Part shown: in pieces, positions 53,129 to 62,552 of the stretch
Numbering within the stretch: the stretch's first letter is position 1
How the letters are laid out: every line of letters begins with the position of its first letter
Source of the DNA: Pseudorhodoplanes sp.
GTDB taxonomy: Bacteria; Pseudomonadota; Alphaproteobacteria; Rhizobiales; Xanthobacteraceae
DNA length: 64,000 nt
NCBI GenBank assembly: GCA_032027085.1
Contig: JAVSMS010000001.1
Span: forward strand, 4,904,361 to 4,968,360
Direction: 5' to 3'
Notes under the pieces: generated by a model
What the model was told of the DNA's origin: nothing
The model's database searches: none
What the model saw: only the letters and a program-made list of their open reading frames with translations
Position numbers and translations under genes: made by a program

Positions 53129-54544
53129 TTAGCCGAGGATCGCCTTCACCTCGAGATATTCTTCAAATCCAAAGACGCCGAACTCGCGCCCGTTGCCGGA
53201 TTGCTTGTAGCCGCCGAACGGCAGGCTACGATCGAACGGCGCGCCGTTAAGGTAGACGCGCCCTGCTCGGATGCGGTTGGCGACCCTGCGGGCGCGGTTT
53301 ACATCCTTGGACTGCACGAAGCCGGCCAATCCGAACGGCGTGTCGTTGGCGATGCCGATTGCTTCATCCTCGGTATCATAGGTCATGATGGACAGTACCG
53401 GACCAAAAATCTCCTCGCGTGCAATCCGCATTTGCGGCGTCACATCGCCGAAAACCGTCGGCCGAACATAGTAGCCACGGTTGAACTCTGATGGCCGTCC
53501 CGTTCCGCCGGCCACCACCGCGGCGCCCTCATCGATGCCCGACTGAATCAGATTCTGCACCTTTTCAAACTGCGCCTGGCTCACCAGCGGTCCCATGGTC
53601 GAAGCCGGATCGAGCGGGTCGCCCAGCCGAATAGCGTCGACTGCCTCGCGCGCAGCCGCGAATGCCGGCTCCCGCTGCGTACGCGGGATCAACATGCGCG
53701 TAGGCGACTGGCAGTTCTGGCCGGCGTTGGTGTAACAGGCGTGAACACCCTGGATCACCGCGGCTTTCAGGTCGGCATCCGGCAGGATGATGTTGGCGGA
53801 TTTGCCGCCGAGTTCCTGGGCGACGCGTTTCACCGAATCTGCTGCAAGCTTCGCTACTCTGACGCCGGCCGTCGTCGAGCCGGTGAAGGACACCATGTCG
53901 ATCTCCGGGTGAGCGGCGATCGCCTCGCCGACCGTAGGTCCATCACCATTCACGAGATTGAAGACACCGGCTGGGAGACCGGCATCATGGACGATTTCGG
54001 CAAACAGCATCGTGCTAAGGGGCGCAATCTCGCTCGGCTTCAGGACAACGGTGCAGCCGGTGGCAAGCGCCGGCGCAACTTTTGAAGCAACCTGGTTGAG
54101 CGGCCAATTCCACGGCGTGATTAGTCCGCAGACGCCGATCGGTTCCCGGCGGATGATTCCATTCCCCATGCGCTGCTCGAACTGGTATTGCGCAAGCACG
54201 CGCGCAGCTTCCTCGAAATGAAAGAGCGCAACCGTCGCCTGGCGCTCGGTCGCGAAGGTAATCGGCGCGCCCATTTCTTGAGTCATCGTCCGCGCCAATT
54301 CCGGCAGACGATTTTTGAAGCCCGCGATGATCTTTCGAAGGAACGAAAGGCGGTCTTGAACGCCCGCTTCAGAATATGTCGCGAAAGCGCGGCGAGCGGC
54401 CTTGGCTGCGCGATCCACGTCCTCTCGGGAACCCAAGCTGATCTGCGCGAAGGTGTCTTCCGTCGCAGGATTGACAACTCCCAAGGCTGAGGGCGCGGCC
54501 GGATCCACCCAAGCGCCGTCGATATAGAATTTCTGCGTGTCCAT
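53129..54544 (-). CDS. NAD(P)-dependent aldehyde dehydrogenase
   Basis: A 471-residue aldehyde dehydrogenase. Cofactor-binding PWNWP (144-148), catalytic Glu244 (QELGGKS) and nucleophile Cys278 (AGQNCQS) are present. It is the last gene of the leftward six-gene operon starting with DUF6282. It could oxidise the aldehyde released by the HpaI aldolase (inference). Confidence 0.93.
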   Translation of the reverse strand: MDTQKFYIDGAWVDPAAPSALGVVNPATEDTFAQISLGSREDVDRAAKAARRAFATYSEAGVQDRLSFLRKIIAGFKNRLPELARTMTQEMGAPITFATERQATVALFHFEEAARVLAQYQFEQRMGNGIIRREPIGVCGLITPWNWPLNQVASKVAPALATGCTVVLKPSEIAPLSTMLFAEIVHDAGLPAGVFNLVNGDGPTVGEAIAAHPEIDMVSFTGSTTAGVRVAKLAADSVKRVAQELGGKSANIILPDADLKAAVIQGVHACYTNAGQNCQSPTRMLIPRTQREPAFAAAREAVDAIRLGDPLDPASTMGPLVSQAQFEKVQNLIQSGIDEGAAVVAGGTGRPSEFNRGYYVRPTVFGDVTPQMRIAREEIFGPVLSIMTYDTEDEAIGIANDTPFGLAGFVQSKDVNRARRVANRIRAGRVYLNGAPFDRSLPFGGYKQSGNGREFGVFGFEEYLEVKAILG

Positions 54545-54553
54545 GGTCTCCGC

Positions 54554-55315
54554 CTAAAGGTGTCTGCCCTCGTCTACCGGCACCACAATTCCCGTCGAAC
54601 TGGTGAGGTTGACGATGCAAGCAACCACGGCCCTTGCGACATCGTCTGCCGTGGTGACATGGGCTAGCGGGAATCTTTCGGCGGTTTTCTGCAGCTGTTC
54701 GCGCGTCCGGCCGGGAACGAAATCCGTATCCACGCCGGCCGGTGAGACGGAGAACACGCGGATTTGCGGCGCCAACACCTTCGCGAGCGCGACGGTGAGC
54801 GCGTCGATGCCGGCCTTTGCAGCGACATAGGCCAGGCTGCTGCCCAAACCGGTGCGGGCTGCGATGGATGAAATGTTGACGATGACGGCACCGCTGCCGC
54901 GTTCCAGCAACGGACGAAATGCGCGAATCATGGCGAAAGGCCCACGCAGATTGATGGTCACGGTTCGGTCGAAGATTTCGTCCGTCAGCCCGTCAAGATC
55001 ATTGACAGGCACAGGGGTGGTCGCGCCTCCGCAATTAATCAGCGCATCGAGTCGCCCGTGCATTTTGTCAACAGCCGCCGCAGCCTCGGATATGGAAGCT
55101 GGATCATCGATAGCTACGCGCATGGCGCAATGCCCGGTGCCATGCAGCCCTTTGACCACCTCTTGTGCTTGTGCTGAGCGGCTGTTGTAGCCGACCACCA
55201 CAGCTGACCCCATCGCCGCAAGGCGCGCGGCGGTCGCCTTGCCGATTCCGCTGCTGCCGCCCGTGACAAGCGCAACCTTCGGGGTCGCCAGCGCAGGAAT
55301 GTCGATGGCGTTCAT
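54554..55315 (-). CDS. SDR family oxidoreductase (classical)
   Basis: A 253-residue classical SDR started at the ATG overlapping the ligase stop (ATGA). TGGSSGIGKATA cofactor motif, NCGG, and the Ser/Tyr-x-x-x-Lys triad NISS...YVAAK are present. It most likely acts as a 3-hydroxyacyl-CoA or 3-oxoacyl dehydrogenase in the same pathway as the ligase and MaoC. Confidence 0.9.
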   Translation of the reverse strand: MNAIDIPALATPKVALVTGGSSGIGKATAARLAAMGSAVVVGYNSRSAQAQEVVKGLHGTGHCAMRVAIDDPASISEAAAAVDKMHGRLDALINCGGATTPVPVNDLDGLTDEIFDRTVTINLRGPFAMIRAFRPLLERGSGAVIVNISSIAARTGLGSSLAYVAAKAGIDALTVALAKVLAPQIRVFSVSPAGVDTDFVPGRTREQLQKTAERFPLAHVTTADDVARAVVACIVNLTSSTGIVVPVDEGRHL

Positions 55316-56835
55316 CCACGGTTCTCCCAGTAAGGCCGTCGCAACTCCTGCTTCAGGACCTTGCCGACATTCGACCTTGGCAACGTATCTCGCAATTCTA
55401 CGCCTGACAGGCGCTGCATCTTTCCCAGCTGTGCATTGGTCCACGCGAGGAGCGCGTCCGGATCAATACGTGAATTTTGCCTGGCAACGACCAGTGCGAG
55501 TGGCGTCTCGCCCCATCGTTCGTTGGGTATCGCAATGACAGCAGCATCAGTGACGTCCGGATGCGACAGCAGCTTTTCCTCCAGATCGGCGGCGTAGATG
55601 TTGAACCCGCCAGAGATGATCATGTCCTTCTTGCGGTCGAGCAGGACGAGGAATCCGTCATCATCAAACATTCCGATATCGCCGGTGCGATGGAAGACGA
55701 TGCCCTCTCCGTCGCGCCAATAGAAATCCCGGTTGGCTGCTTCATTGCGGAAGTAGCCAGACATCATCGTTGCCGAGCGCCCGACGATTTCCCCGCGCAT
55801 TCCCGCCGGGAGAAATCGTCCGTCCTCGTCGATGATCCGGATGTCATTTCCCGCCGCCGGCTTCCCGACCGTATGGGCTTTATGCGGAAAGGCGGACACG
55901 TCCAGGATGGACGTACAACCTCCTTCGGTAAGACCATAGATTTCAAAGAAGCGGCCTGGCCACTTTTCGACGGCCGCGCGCTTGACAGCCGCAGACAATG
56001 GTGCGCCGGTACACTGCTTCATCCTGAATGCAGACAGGTCGCGCCTTCCAAAACTCTCCGAGTCCAGAATGCGCCGGTACTGCGCCGGCACCAGCATGGT
56101 GTGCGTCACACGCTGGGCTTCGGCGAGGTCGAGATAGAGTTCGGCGTCGAACTTTGGCACCAGGATGACGCGTCCGCCGTGGAATAACGTGGCAAGCAAC
56201 GGCATCAGCGTCGTGTTGGAATAGAGCGGCGTGGCGAGGAGCATCGTGCTGCCCGCGTCGATTTCGAAGAGGCTTCTGGCGGCCTGCCGGTATCGCATTG
56301 CGTGCGAGTGAACGATGCCCTTGGCGCGCCCGGTCGTTCCCGAACTGTAAATGATGTTGAAGTCGGCCCCCGGCGTGCAAACGCGAGCATCCTTAAGAGG
56401 TGCGTCGCGCAGGAATCTGCGCGGAAGTCCCTCGCCCGGAATGACTCCAAGCACCGGCACATCGGCAACATCGCGCACAAGCTGCTCATTCTCCTGATGT
56501 GCAATGATCAGGTCCGGCTGACAGTCTAAGATCATGCCGGAAAGAGCATCGCGATGGGCCGAGACCGGCAAAGGCACCGCACATCCACCAGCAGCGATGA
56601 TTGCAAGATATGAGATGACAAGCTCGACACTGGCAGTTCCCAAGAGCCCGATGCGGCCACTGCCTTCAGACATCAGTGGGACGAGATTGCCCGCGGTCTC
56701 CAACACTGTCTCTCGAAGCGATTGCCAGTTGAGGCTCGCACTTCCACAGCGCAGCGCTTCATCGCCCGGCCGCTCAAGCGCGTGCGAAAGTATTCGCGTC
56801 AGCAGACCGCCATCATTCTCAGATACAGACATCAT
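55312..56835 (-). CDS. Acyl-CoA synthetase/AMP-binding ligase
   Basis: A 507-residue ANL ligase with IIYSSGTTGRAKGI, GLTEGG, TGDIGMFDDDGF, and the C-terminal catalytic Lys in RSNVGKVLKQE. It activates a carboxylic acid to a CoA thioester. It overlaps the MaoC stop and the SDR start by 4 bp, so the genes are coupled. Confidence 0.9.
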   Translation of the reverse strand: MMSVSENDGGLLTRILSHALERPGDEALRCGSASLNWQSLRETVLETAGNLVPLMSEGSGRIGLLGTASVELVISYLAIIAAGGCAVPLPVSAHRDALSGMILDCQPDLIIAHQENEQLVRDVADVPVLGVIPGEGLPRRFLRDAPLKDARVCTPGADFNIIYSSGTTGRAKGIVHSHAMRYRQAARSLFEIDAGSTMLLATPLYSNTTLMPLLATLFHGGRVILVPKFDAELYLDLAEAQRVTHTMLVPAQYRRILDSESFGRRDLSAFRMKQCTGAPLSAAVKRAAVEKWPGRFFEIYGLTEGGCTSILDVSAFPHKAHTVGKPAAGNDIRIIDEDGRFLPAGMRGEIVGRSATMMSGYFRNEAANRDFYWRDGEGIVFHRTGDIGMFDDDGFLVLLDRKKDMIISGGFNIYAADLEEKLLSHPDVTDAAVIAIPNERWGETPLALVVARQNSRIDPDALLAWTNAQLGKMQRLSGVELRDTLPRSNVGKVLKQELRRPYWENRG

Positions 56836-57290
56836 TCGTCCTCGATCAGAATGATGCTTCTGGCGACTAAAGCCGGCTTGTCGGACCCTTCTATCTCCAT
56901 GGTTGCATCCAATTCGATGCGCGTTCCACTGGCCTGGCGACTGACCTGAACGAGAGACATGCTTAGCCGGATGCGGCTGCCCACCTGGACTGGCGTCAGG
57001 AAGCGGACGCGATCATAACCGTAGTTGAGGCCGCGCCCGCGTCTACGGATTGCGAAGATCCCGCGCTGGAGCCAGGGGATCAATGAGAGGACGTAGAGGC
57101 CGTGCGCAATCGTCTTCCCGCCCGGCATATCGCGCGCGGCACGCCCGGTGTCGACGTGGATCCAGTTGTCGTCGCCCGACAGCCGCGCGAAATCATCAAT
57201 GTGCCGCTGCTCGACAGTGAACCAATCAGACGAGCCTATCGGACGCCCGGCGTGCAGCTGCAAGTCGACAGCGCGCTCGACGGTCAGCAT
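56832..57290 (-). CDS. MaoC-like dehydratase (copy 2)
   Basis: A 152-residue hotdog protein with DFARLSGDDNWIHVD and GGKTIAHGLYVLSLIP, close to the NodN/MaoC enoyl-CoA hydratase group. It overlaps the quinone oxidoreductase end by 7 bp and the ligase by 4 bp. Likely hydrates an enoyl-CoA made by the ligase. Confidence 0.88.
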   Translation of the reverse strand: MLTVERAVDLQLHAGRPIGSSDWFTVEQRHIDDFARLSGDDNWIHVDTGRAARDMPGGKTIAHGLYVLSLIPWLQRGIFAIRRRGRGLNYGYDRVRFLTPVQVGSRIRLSMSLVQVSRQASGTRIELDATMEIEGSDKPALVARSIILIEDE

Positions 57291-58324
57291 TGGGCGGACT
57301 CCGTCCGCTTTGCCGGTTCCGGAACGCTTTGCGCGCGCTGCGGGTCAACCAACAGCACCACCTTCCCGATCTGCTCATTCAGATCGAGTAAATCATGCGC
57401 GTCCCGGACCTGTTCCCACGGAAACAGCGCGTGGATCCTGGTCACGATGCGACCTTGCTCGATGAGCGGCCAAACCTGCTGCACCAGTTCAGACGCAATC
57501 TTTCCCTTGTAGGCTGCCGACCGCGGCCGCAACGTCGAGCCTGTTAGCGTCAGCCGGCGGCGAACGATCGCGCGGATGTTAACTTCCGCCGTCTCGCCGA
57601 GGTGACTTGCAATGAAAACCAGTCGTCCATCGGGCTTGAGAAGGTCAAGCTGTTTTTGGGTGTAATCGCCCGCTTGCGCATCGAGCACGACATCGACGCC
57701 TTTGCCGCCGGTCGCGCGTCTGACTTCGTCCTCCCAGTCACCGCGGTAATCGATCGCGTGATGCGCTCCAGCCTCAAGGCAGACTTGCCGCTTCTGCGCC
57801 GTGCCGGCAGTCGCAACGACAGTGGCGTCGCGCAGTTGACGGGCCATTTGGATACCCGCCAGGCCGACACCGCTGGTTCCGCCCTGTATCAGGATGGATT
57901 CGCCCTGAGCGAGACGTCCGAGCCAGATGATGTTGTTCCAGGCGGTGAAGAAGACTTCTGGAAGCGACGCCGCCTCGGCAAATGTCAGGCCACGCGGGAT
58001 CGGCATGCATTGCAATGCCGGCACGCTGCAAAACTCCGCATAACCGCCGCCATTGACAAGCGCACACACGCTGTCGCCAACTTTCACGCTACTGACGTCC
58101 GGCCCCACCTCTTCGATAATGCCGGCCACGTCGAGGCCCGGAAGTGATGACGCGCCTGGCGGCGGCGGATAGAGGCCACGACGTTGTTGTATGTCCGGCC
58201 GGTTTACACCGGCGGCAAAAACTCTGATCACCACCTCGCCGGGCTTCGCCCGAGGACGCGGCACTTCGATCATCTGCAGCACCTCGGGGCCACCCGGGCG
58301 TGCGATTTCAATCGCGCGCATCAT
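57284..58324 (-). CDS. NADPH:quinone oxidoreductase (zinc-ADH superfamily)
   Basis: A 346-residue MDR oxidoreductase of the PIG3/QOR type without the structural zinc cysteines. The GroES-like part carries AAGVNRPDIQQRRG, and the Rossmann motif is ILIQGGTSGVGLAGIQMA. The start ATG is chosen from a double ATG after GGAGGAG; upstream in-frame extension is poorly supported. Reduces quinones or enones with NADPH. Confidence 0.88.
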   Translation of the reverse strand: MMRAIEIARPGGPEVLQMIEVPRPRAKPGEVVIRVFAAGVNRPDIQQRRGLYPPPPGASSLPGLDVAGIIEEVGPDVSSVKVGDSVCALVNGGGYAEFCSVPALQCMPIPRGLTFAEAASLPEVFFTAWNNIIWLGRLAQGESILIQGGTSGVGLAGIQMARQLRDATVVATAGTAQKRQVCLEAGAHHAIDYRGDWEDEVRRATGGKGVDVVLDAQAGDYTQKQLDLLKPDGRLVFIASHLGETAEVNIRAIVRRRLTLTGSTLRPRSAAYKGKIASELVQQVWPLIEQGRIVTRIHALFPWEQVRDAHDLLDLNEQIGKVVLLVDPQRAQSVPEPAKRTESAQC

Positions 58325-58390
58325 GCTTGCGCCCTCTCCTCCCGCGGACTGCTCACGGTGCATCCGGCCTGTTGCCATTCGGACCGGTTG

Positions 58391-59326
58391 TTAACCCACG
58401 CCCAGACCGACGAGCTTGGCCGGATTGTCACGGACCATAAGCCTTACATCGTCTTCCGAGAAACCAAGCGCCAAGCACATCTTTATCGCCTGCCTCATCC
58501 CTTCAACCGGCGTCGGATTGTCGACCTGCCCCAGATCGGACCCGATCGACGAATGCGCCACACCGGCTGCGAGAATGTGCTCCTTCAACTCCTGCGGAGA
58601 AAAGACATTGAAACGTGAGTCAACGTAAAGGCAGGCCGACTGCTCGATCAGCGCCCCGAATTCCGCCATTTCCTTGATGTCTTCATAGGTGAAATGGAGG
58701 CCATACATGGGATGGTTGACGAGGAGCCGCTTCACGCCGCGCTTCTTGGCCTCCGTAAAGAGCTTCCAGATTTCCCACACATGCAAATGACCCGACGACA
58801 GGATGGCGTCGAATTCTGCAACAGAGTCCAGAATTTCCTTCACGACGTCGAGGACCTCGCCGTACGCGTCCACGACGGTGATGGCAGGTGATGGCTTCAG
58901 CTTCACATTGGATGCAAGCCGGGTTTTGCGGCTGGAGCTGCGGATATGATTGGCCGACTGTGCTGTCGGCATCCAGATCAGCTTTGCACCCTGCTTGAGC
59001 TGAGCATCGACGACAAAAGGATTGAGACCGCCTGTGCTGTTGTTGAGGACGAGACCACTATACATCGCAACGTTGTGATGCCCCAGCACACGCTCCATGA
59101 GCGGGATGAAGGGCGCCACGGAATAGTGATGGTCCTTGAACAGAAGGCCCCTCATTCCGGCCGCTGCCGCCTCTTCGACCGCCTGGAAGTGATCGACCTG
59201 CCGCGGCATGGTCGAGGGCCCGGAATGAACATGCAGGTCCAGCGCGCCTTGCAGCAGCCTGTTTGCGGTCGCGTCATCGACCTGTGCGATCAGAGCGCGC
59301 GCCTCTTCCCGATAGCCCGAAGCCAT
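58391..59326 (-). CDS. DUF6282 family metal-dependent hydrolase (copy 2)
   Basis: A 311-residue paralogue of the gene at 28 kb. The start ATG (MASGYREEA) is preceded by GGGAGGAAG. Ligand candidates align one-to-one with copy 1: His32/His34 (DLHVHSGPS), Lys64/His66 (FKDHHYS), His180/His182 (SGHLHVWE), His205 (NHPMY) and Asp264 (GSDLG). It begins a leftward six-gene operon with a quinone oxidoreductase, MaoC, ligase, SDR and aldehyde dehydrogenase. An IclR gene is divergent. Function unknown; hydrolysis of a lactone or cyclic ester is one guess. Confidence 0.85.
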   Translation of the reverse strand: MASGYREEARALIAQVDDATANRLLQGALDLHVHSGPSTMPRQVDHFQAVEEAAAAGMRGLLFKDHHYSVAPFIPLMERVLGHHNVAMYSGLVLNNSTGGLNPFVVDAQLKQGAKLIWMPTAQSANHIRSSSRKTRLASNVKLKPSPAITVVDAYGEVLDVVKEILDSVAEFDAILSSGHLHVWEIWKLFTEAKKRGVKRLLVNHPMYGLHFTYEDIKEMAEFGALIEQSACLYVDSRFNVFSPQELKEHILAAGVAHSSIGSDLGQVDNPTPVEGMRQAIKMCLALGFSEDDVRLMVRDNPAKLVGLGVG

Positions 59327-59398
59327 GCTTCTTCCTCCCTGCTTGCAAGGAGATGCCATAGAACTTGACAGTGAAGGGCCACAACGTAAGCATCTCGT

Positions 59399-59417
59399 CA
59401 TTCCGCGGTGCGGAATG
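59399..59417. promoter_or_regulatory. IclR-type operator (CATTCCGC-N3-GCGGAATG)
   Basis: A perfect 19-bp inverted repeat with arms CATTCCGC and GCGGAATG around GGT, between the divergent DUF6282 operon and iclR. The TTCCGC-N3-GCGGAA layout is familiar from IclR-family operators. It overlaps the first possible GTG of the iclR gene and so argues for the start at 59429. Confidence 0.7.
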
Positions 59418-59428
59418 CAGAGGATGCC

Positions 59429-60208
59429 GTGGGAATACGATCAATCGAGCGAGCGATGAAGGTCTTGCAGGAAATGAACCTGCAGCCCTACTCGTCGATT
59501 GCTCGCCTCCATGCCCGTACCGGCCTGCCCAAAGCGACGCTGGTTCGCATTCTCAAGACACTGGAGAATCTGGGCTACGTCGAGAACGACCCACGCCTCG
59601 GCGGGTATCAGGTGAGCGCGCTGGTGAGCTCACTGAGTTCGGGCTTCCACAAGGAGCCCATGGTGGTGGAGGCGGGCCGTCCGTGGGCGGTCGCAGTCAC
59701 GCGCAAATACCAATGGCCCGTAGCGATCGCTTTGCTCGATCGGGATGCGGTCGTCGTACGCTTCAGCACCGTGCCCGACAGCTCGATGTCGCCCTTCCAC
59801 AAGACCGTCAACATGCGCCTGCCTTTGCTGACGCGCGGCATGGGACTCGCCTATTTGGCGTTCACGCCAAAGGAGGAGTTCGATCTGATCGTCGAGATGC
59901 TGCGCCGGTCCGACGATCCGGAAGACAGCCTCGCGCAACAGAAGGACCGGGTGAATCGGCTGGTCCATCAGGTTCGACGGCAGGGCTATGCATCTCGTGC
60001 CAGACATGTCGAGCCGAAGAACTCGAACACGATTGCCGTGCCAATCATGAACGAGGCAGGGCGCGTGGTGGCAAGCTTTGGCCTGACCTATTTCACAGCC
60101 GCGCTCTCCGAGGCCGAAGCCTGTGAGCGCTACGTACCGGTGCTGAAGTCGACTTCAGCCGAAATAACTCAGGATCTCGCCAGGATCACAAAAACCTCAT
60201 TCGGATAG
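59429..60208 (+). CDS. IclR family regulator divergent from the DUF6282 copy-2 operon
   Basis: A 259-residue IclR protein. The start is the GTG at 59429, with AGAGG before it, because the GTG at 59408 lies inside the operator palindrome. N-terminal GIRSIERAMKVLQEM and HTH LHARTGLPKATLVRILKTLENLG are typical. It most likely controls the DUF6282-QOR-MaoC-ligase-SDR-ALDH operon. A mutated partial copy of its 3' end is found at 62.55-62.9 kb. Confidence 0.88.
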   Translation: MGIRSIERAMKVLQEMNLQPYSSIARLHARTGLPKATLVRILKTLENLGYVENDPRLGGYQVSALVSSLSSGFHKEPMVVEAGRPWAVAVTRKYQWPVAIALLDRDAVVVRFSTVPDSSMSPFHKTVNMRLPLLTRGMGLAYLAFTPKEEFDLIVEMLRRSDDPEDSLAQQKDRVNRLVHQVRRQGYASRARHVEPKNSNTIAVPIMNEAGRVVASFGLTYFTAALSEAEACERYVPVLKSTSAEITQDLARITKTSFG

Positions 60209-60346
60209 GTCTTCTGGCAGCGCTGTTGCTGCTGAAAGAAAGACAATAATCAGCATTTTATGCCTGCACCATAAAAGAGAGTCGCTAGCCCGTTGCAGTA
60301 CTACTGCTCGCCGATCGAAGATACCTGGCTTTAGCTTTCAGCTCAC

Positions 60347-61165
60347 TCAACCTTGAGGTTTTTGCCCGCTGATGATCGGTACGTGCCACACTGCATATTG
60401 CTTAGGGTCAAGGGTTGCATCTATTGCCAGGTCGAAAAGGGATGCTACCTCACCTGGCAAAAATTCGCCTGTCGCCTGCAAGGTCTCTGCGTAAACATCG
60501 TGCCATGCATGTAGGATTACAGCCATTGTTTCTCGCGGCACACGCAGTGGATCGACGACCGCATAGTCAACCCAGACATTCTCGAGTCCAAGCTGCGTTA
60601 GCAGCGACCAGGTTCGGCGCCCGATGCGTTCATCGGTGCTCGTGTCGCGCGAATAGGCTGCGACGCCCTCCTGCCACAACCGGTCCGGATCAAGCCGACC
60701 TGGCGGAAAATGAAGCATCCCGTAGTCCTCACTAAGAAGATGGACCCAACCTCCGGGTTTGCACACCCGTACAAGTTCCTGCAGCAAGAGCTCTGGTTCG
60801 GGTACAGCCTGCGTTAAGTGACGGCAAACGACTAGATCAAACGTGTCTTGCCGATATCGCAGTGCGAAGGCGTCGCCTTGTTCAAAGCTCAAGCGAGGTG
60901 CAAGTCCTGCGTGCTCACGTCTTGCGAATGCGACCGGCCCAGGCAGGATGTCAATGCCAATGACGCGAGCTTCAGGATATCGACGCGCAAGCCGGGCACT
61001 AATCTCCCCGCTACCGCACCCAATATCAGCGATGCATGCATGTTGCGGTAGCGTATATCTGGCAAGCAAAGGCTCCTCTTGCGGCCAGATCGCAGCGGCC
61101 TGAGCGGCTAGGTTTTTCAGCATCACCGGATCGGCCATCTGCGCGGCTTGCGGATTGCGGGTCAT
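60347..61165 (-). CDS. Class I SAM-dependent methyltransferase
   Basis: A 272-residue methyltransferase with motif I IADIGCGSGEISARLARRYP and motif RLSFEQGDAF, QDTFDLVVCRHLTQ. No export signal. It is followed by an AraC regulator on the same strand but is not obviously part of the pathways described. The substrate is unknown. Confidence 0.88.
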   Translation of the reverse strand: MTRNPQAAQMADPVMLKNLAAQAAAIWPQEEPLLARYTLPQHACIADIGCGSGEISARLARRYPEARVIGIDILPGPVAFARREHAGLAPRLSFEQGDAFALRYRQDTFDLVVCRHLTQAVPEPELLLQELVRVCKPGGWVHLLSEDYGMLHFPPGRLDPDRLWQEGVAAYSRDTSTDERIGRRTWSLLTQLGLENVWVDYAVVDPLRVPRETMAVILHAWHDVYAETLQATGEFLPGEVASLFDLAIDATLDPKQYAVWHVPIISGQKPQG

Positions 61166-61228
61166 GGGCGCTCCATTGCTAATTGGAACTTGACGTTGAC
61201 AAAGCTCGAGTTCCGACGCCTCACCGTA

Positions 61229-62224
61229 TCATTTGGCCCAGCGTGTGCTGGAAAGAAAACGGGATCGATAGGCCGATGGATTAATGCCGAAGTGCTGCTC
61301 GAATGCGCGCCGAAACGCGTCGGCACTATTGAAGCCCACAGAGGTGGCAACGGTCCCGACGTTGCTACGCGGCTCGTGCAGCCGGCGCCGCGCTTCGTCG
61401 AGCCTTAGCCCGCGGACCAATGCCGCAGGCGAGCAACCAAAGTGCTCCCAGCAGCGGCGGCTAAATTGACGCGGTGAGAGCGCTACTTTTTGAGCTAGCT
61501 CCTCTACGCGGAGCTTATTCTGCAAGTTCTCCATCACGTGCAAGACGAGATCACCGAAGCATTCACGCGCAACGCTCTGGAATCTGAGCGGCTCAGAGAA
61601 TTGGGTTTGGCCACCCTCTCGCTTCAGGTACACGACGAGTTCGCGAGCGACCGCAAGCGCCGCGCTGGCGCCCAGGTCCTCCTCAATCAACGCGAGGGCC
61701 AGGTCGATGCCGGCAGTCACGCCTGCCGCACTGTAGTATCGGCCCGACTTGACGAATATTTCGTCTGGGACGACTTGCAGCTTGGGAAAACGCGCAGCCA
61801 CGTCCGCCGCGAATTGCCAATGGGTTGTAGCGCGCTTTCCATCCAGCAACCCGGATGGCGCCAAGCCATAGATTCCCGTGCACACTGACGCGATCCGTCC
61901 GATGCGCGAGGCGTTCTGCCGAAGCCATCGTGTCACCACAAGATTCGGTCGCGATCGACGTAGGCCGCTTCCGCCAGGAATGACTAGCGTATCCAGTGCT
62001 GGCGCATCCTCAATGGCGCATGAAGGCACGAACATCACGCCTGACTCGCTGATGCATCTACGAGTCGAGATCCCCAAAGTGACGATCTCATAGGCCGATT
62101 GTGCGGGAGCACCTGCCGATCGACCCGGCATCTTGGCGATTGCAAATGCCTCTGCCGGACCGACCATATCAAGTGCGGTGATGCCGTCGAAGATCAAGAA
62201 ACCTATGCGCCGTCGTCGTGTCAT
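61229..62224 (-). CDS. GlxA-type AraC family transcriptional regulator
   Basis: A 331-residue protein started at the ATG of MTRRRRIGFLIFDGITALD; the longer frame upstream has no support. N-terminal DJ-1/PfpI (GATase-like) domain with SVCTGIYGLAPSGLLDGKRATTHW, then a C-terminal AraC HTH (LAQKVALSPRQFSRRCWEHFG, and SVGFNSADAFRRAFEQHFG). Transcribed from 62.2 kb toward the methyltransferase gene, 63 bp away. Confidence 0.9.
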   Translation of the reverse strand: MTRRRRIGFLIFDGITALDMVGPAEAFAIAKMPGRSAGAPAQSAYEIVTLGISTRRCISESGVMFVPSCAIEDAPALDTLVIPGGSGLRRSRPNLVVTRWLRQNASRIGRIASVCTGIYGLAPSGLLDGKRATTHWQFAADVAARFPKLQVVPDEIFVKSGRYYSAAGVTAGIDLALALIEEDLGASAALAVARELVVYLKREGGQTQFSEPLRFQSVARECFGDLVLHVMENLQNKLRVEELAQKVALSPRQFSRRCWEHFGCSPAALVRGLRLDEARRRLHEPRSNVGTVATSVGFNSADAFRRAFEQHFGINPSAYRSRFLSSTRWAK

Positions 62225-62552
62225 ATCCCGATGATGCACTGTCGTTTCTTTACCGGAAAGGACATCGATCCGACAATTCTTGCCATGTTGGTCAGTCCAA
62301 ATACCAATTCCGTCGAGCCAAGGCATAACCGCGTGAACGTAACCAACGTTTGCAGGTGATAGCGGCACGACATGCACGCCGGTCTACACCCTGTCGATGG
62401 GTTTCTTATCCCGTGTACCGCGATCCGGCCGCGATGCCGTTGATGGAAATGAGAATTCCGCGGCGCATTCGCTCGTCCTGCGCGCCCTTGTCTCCAGCGA
62501 CGGCTGAGTTCGACCTGAGATAGTTCAATGGTGCGATGTAGAAGCGGTGCCG
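62225..62552. other. Gene-poor stretch upstream of the AraC gene
   Basis: About 330 bp without a convincing gene. It holds the presumed leftward promoter of the AraC gene and then decayed sequence leading into the IclR remnant. No clear operator, RNA gene or repeat was seen. Confidence 0.4.

Noticed and set aside
58383..58400. GGTT-GTTA-ACC palindrome near the DUF6282 copy-2 stop
   Set aside because: The half-sites face the opposite way to TAACC-N4-GGTTA, and the sequence lies at the end of a coding region, so it is not a match to the TetR site.
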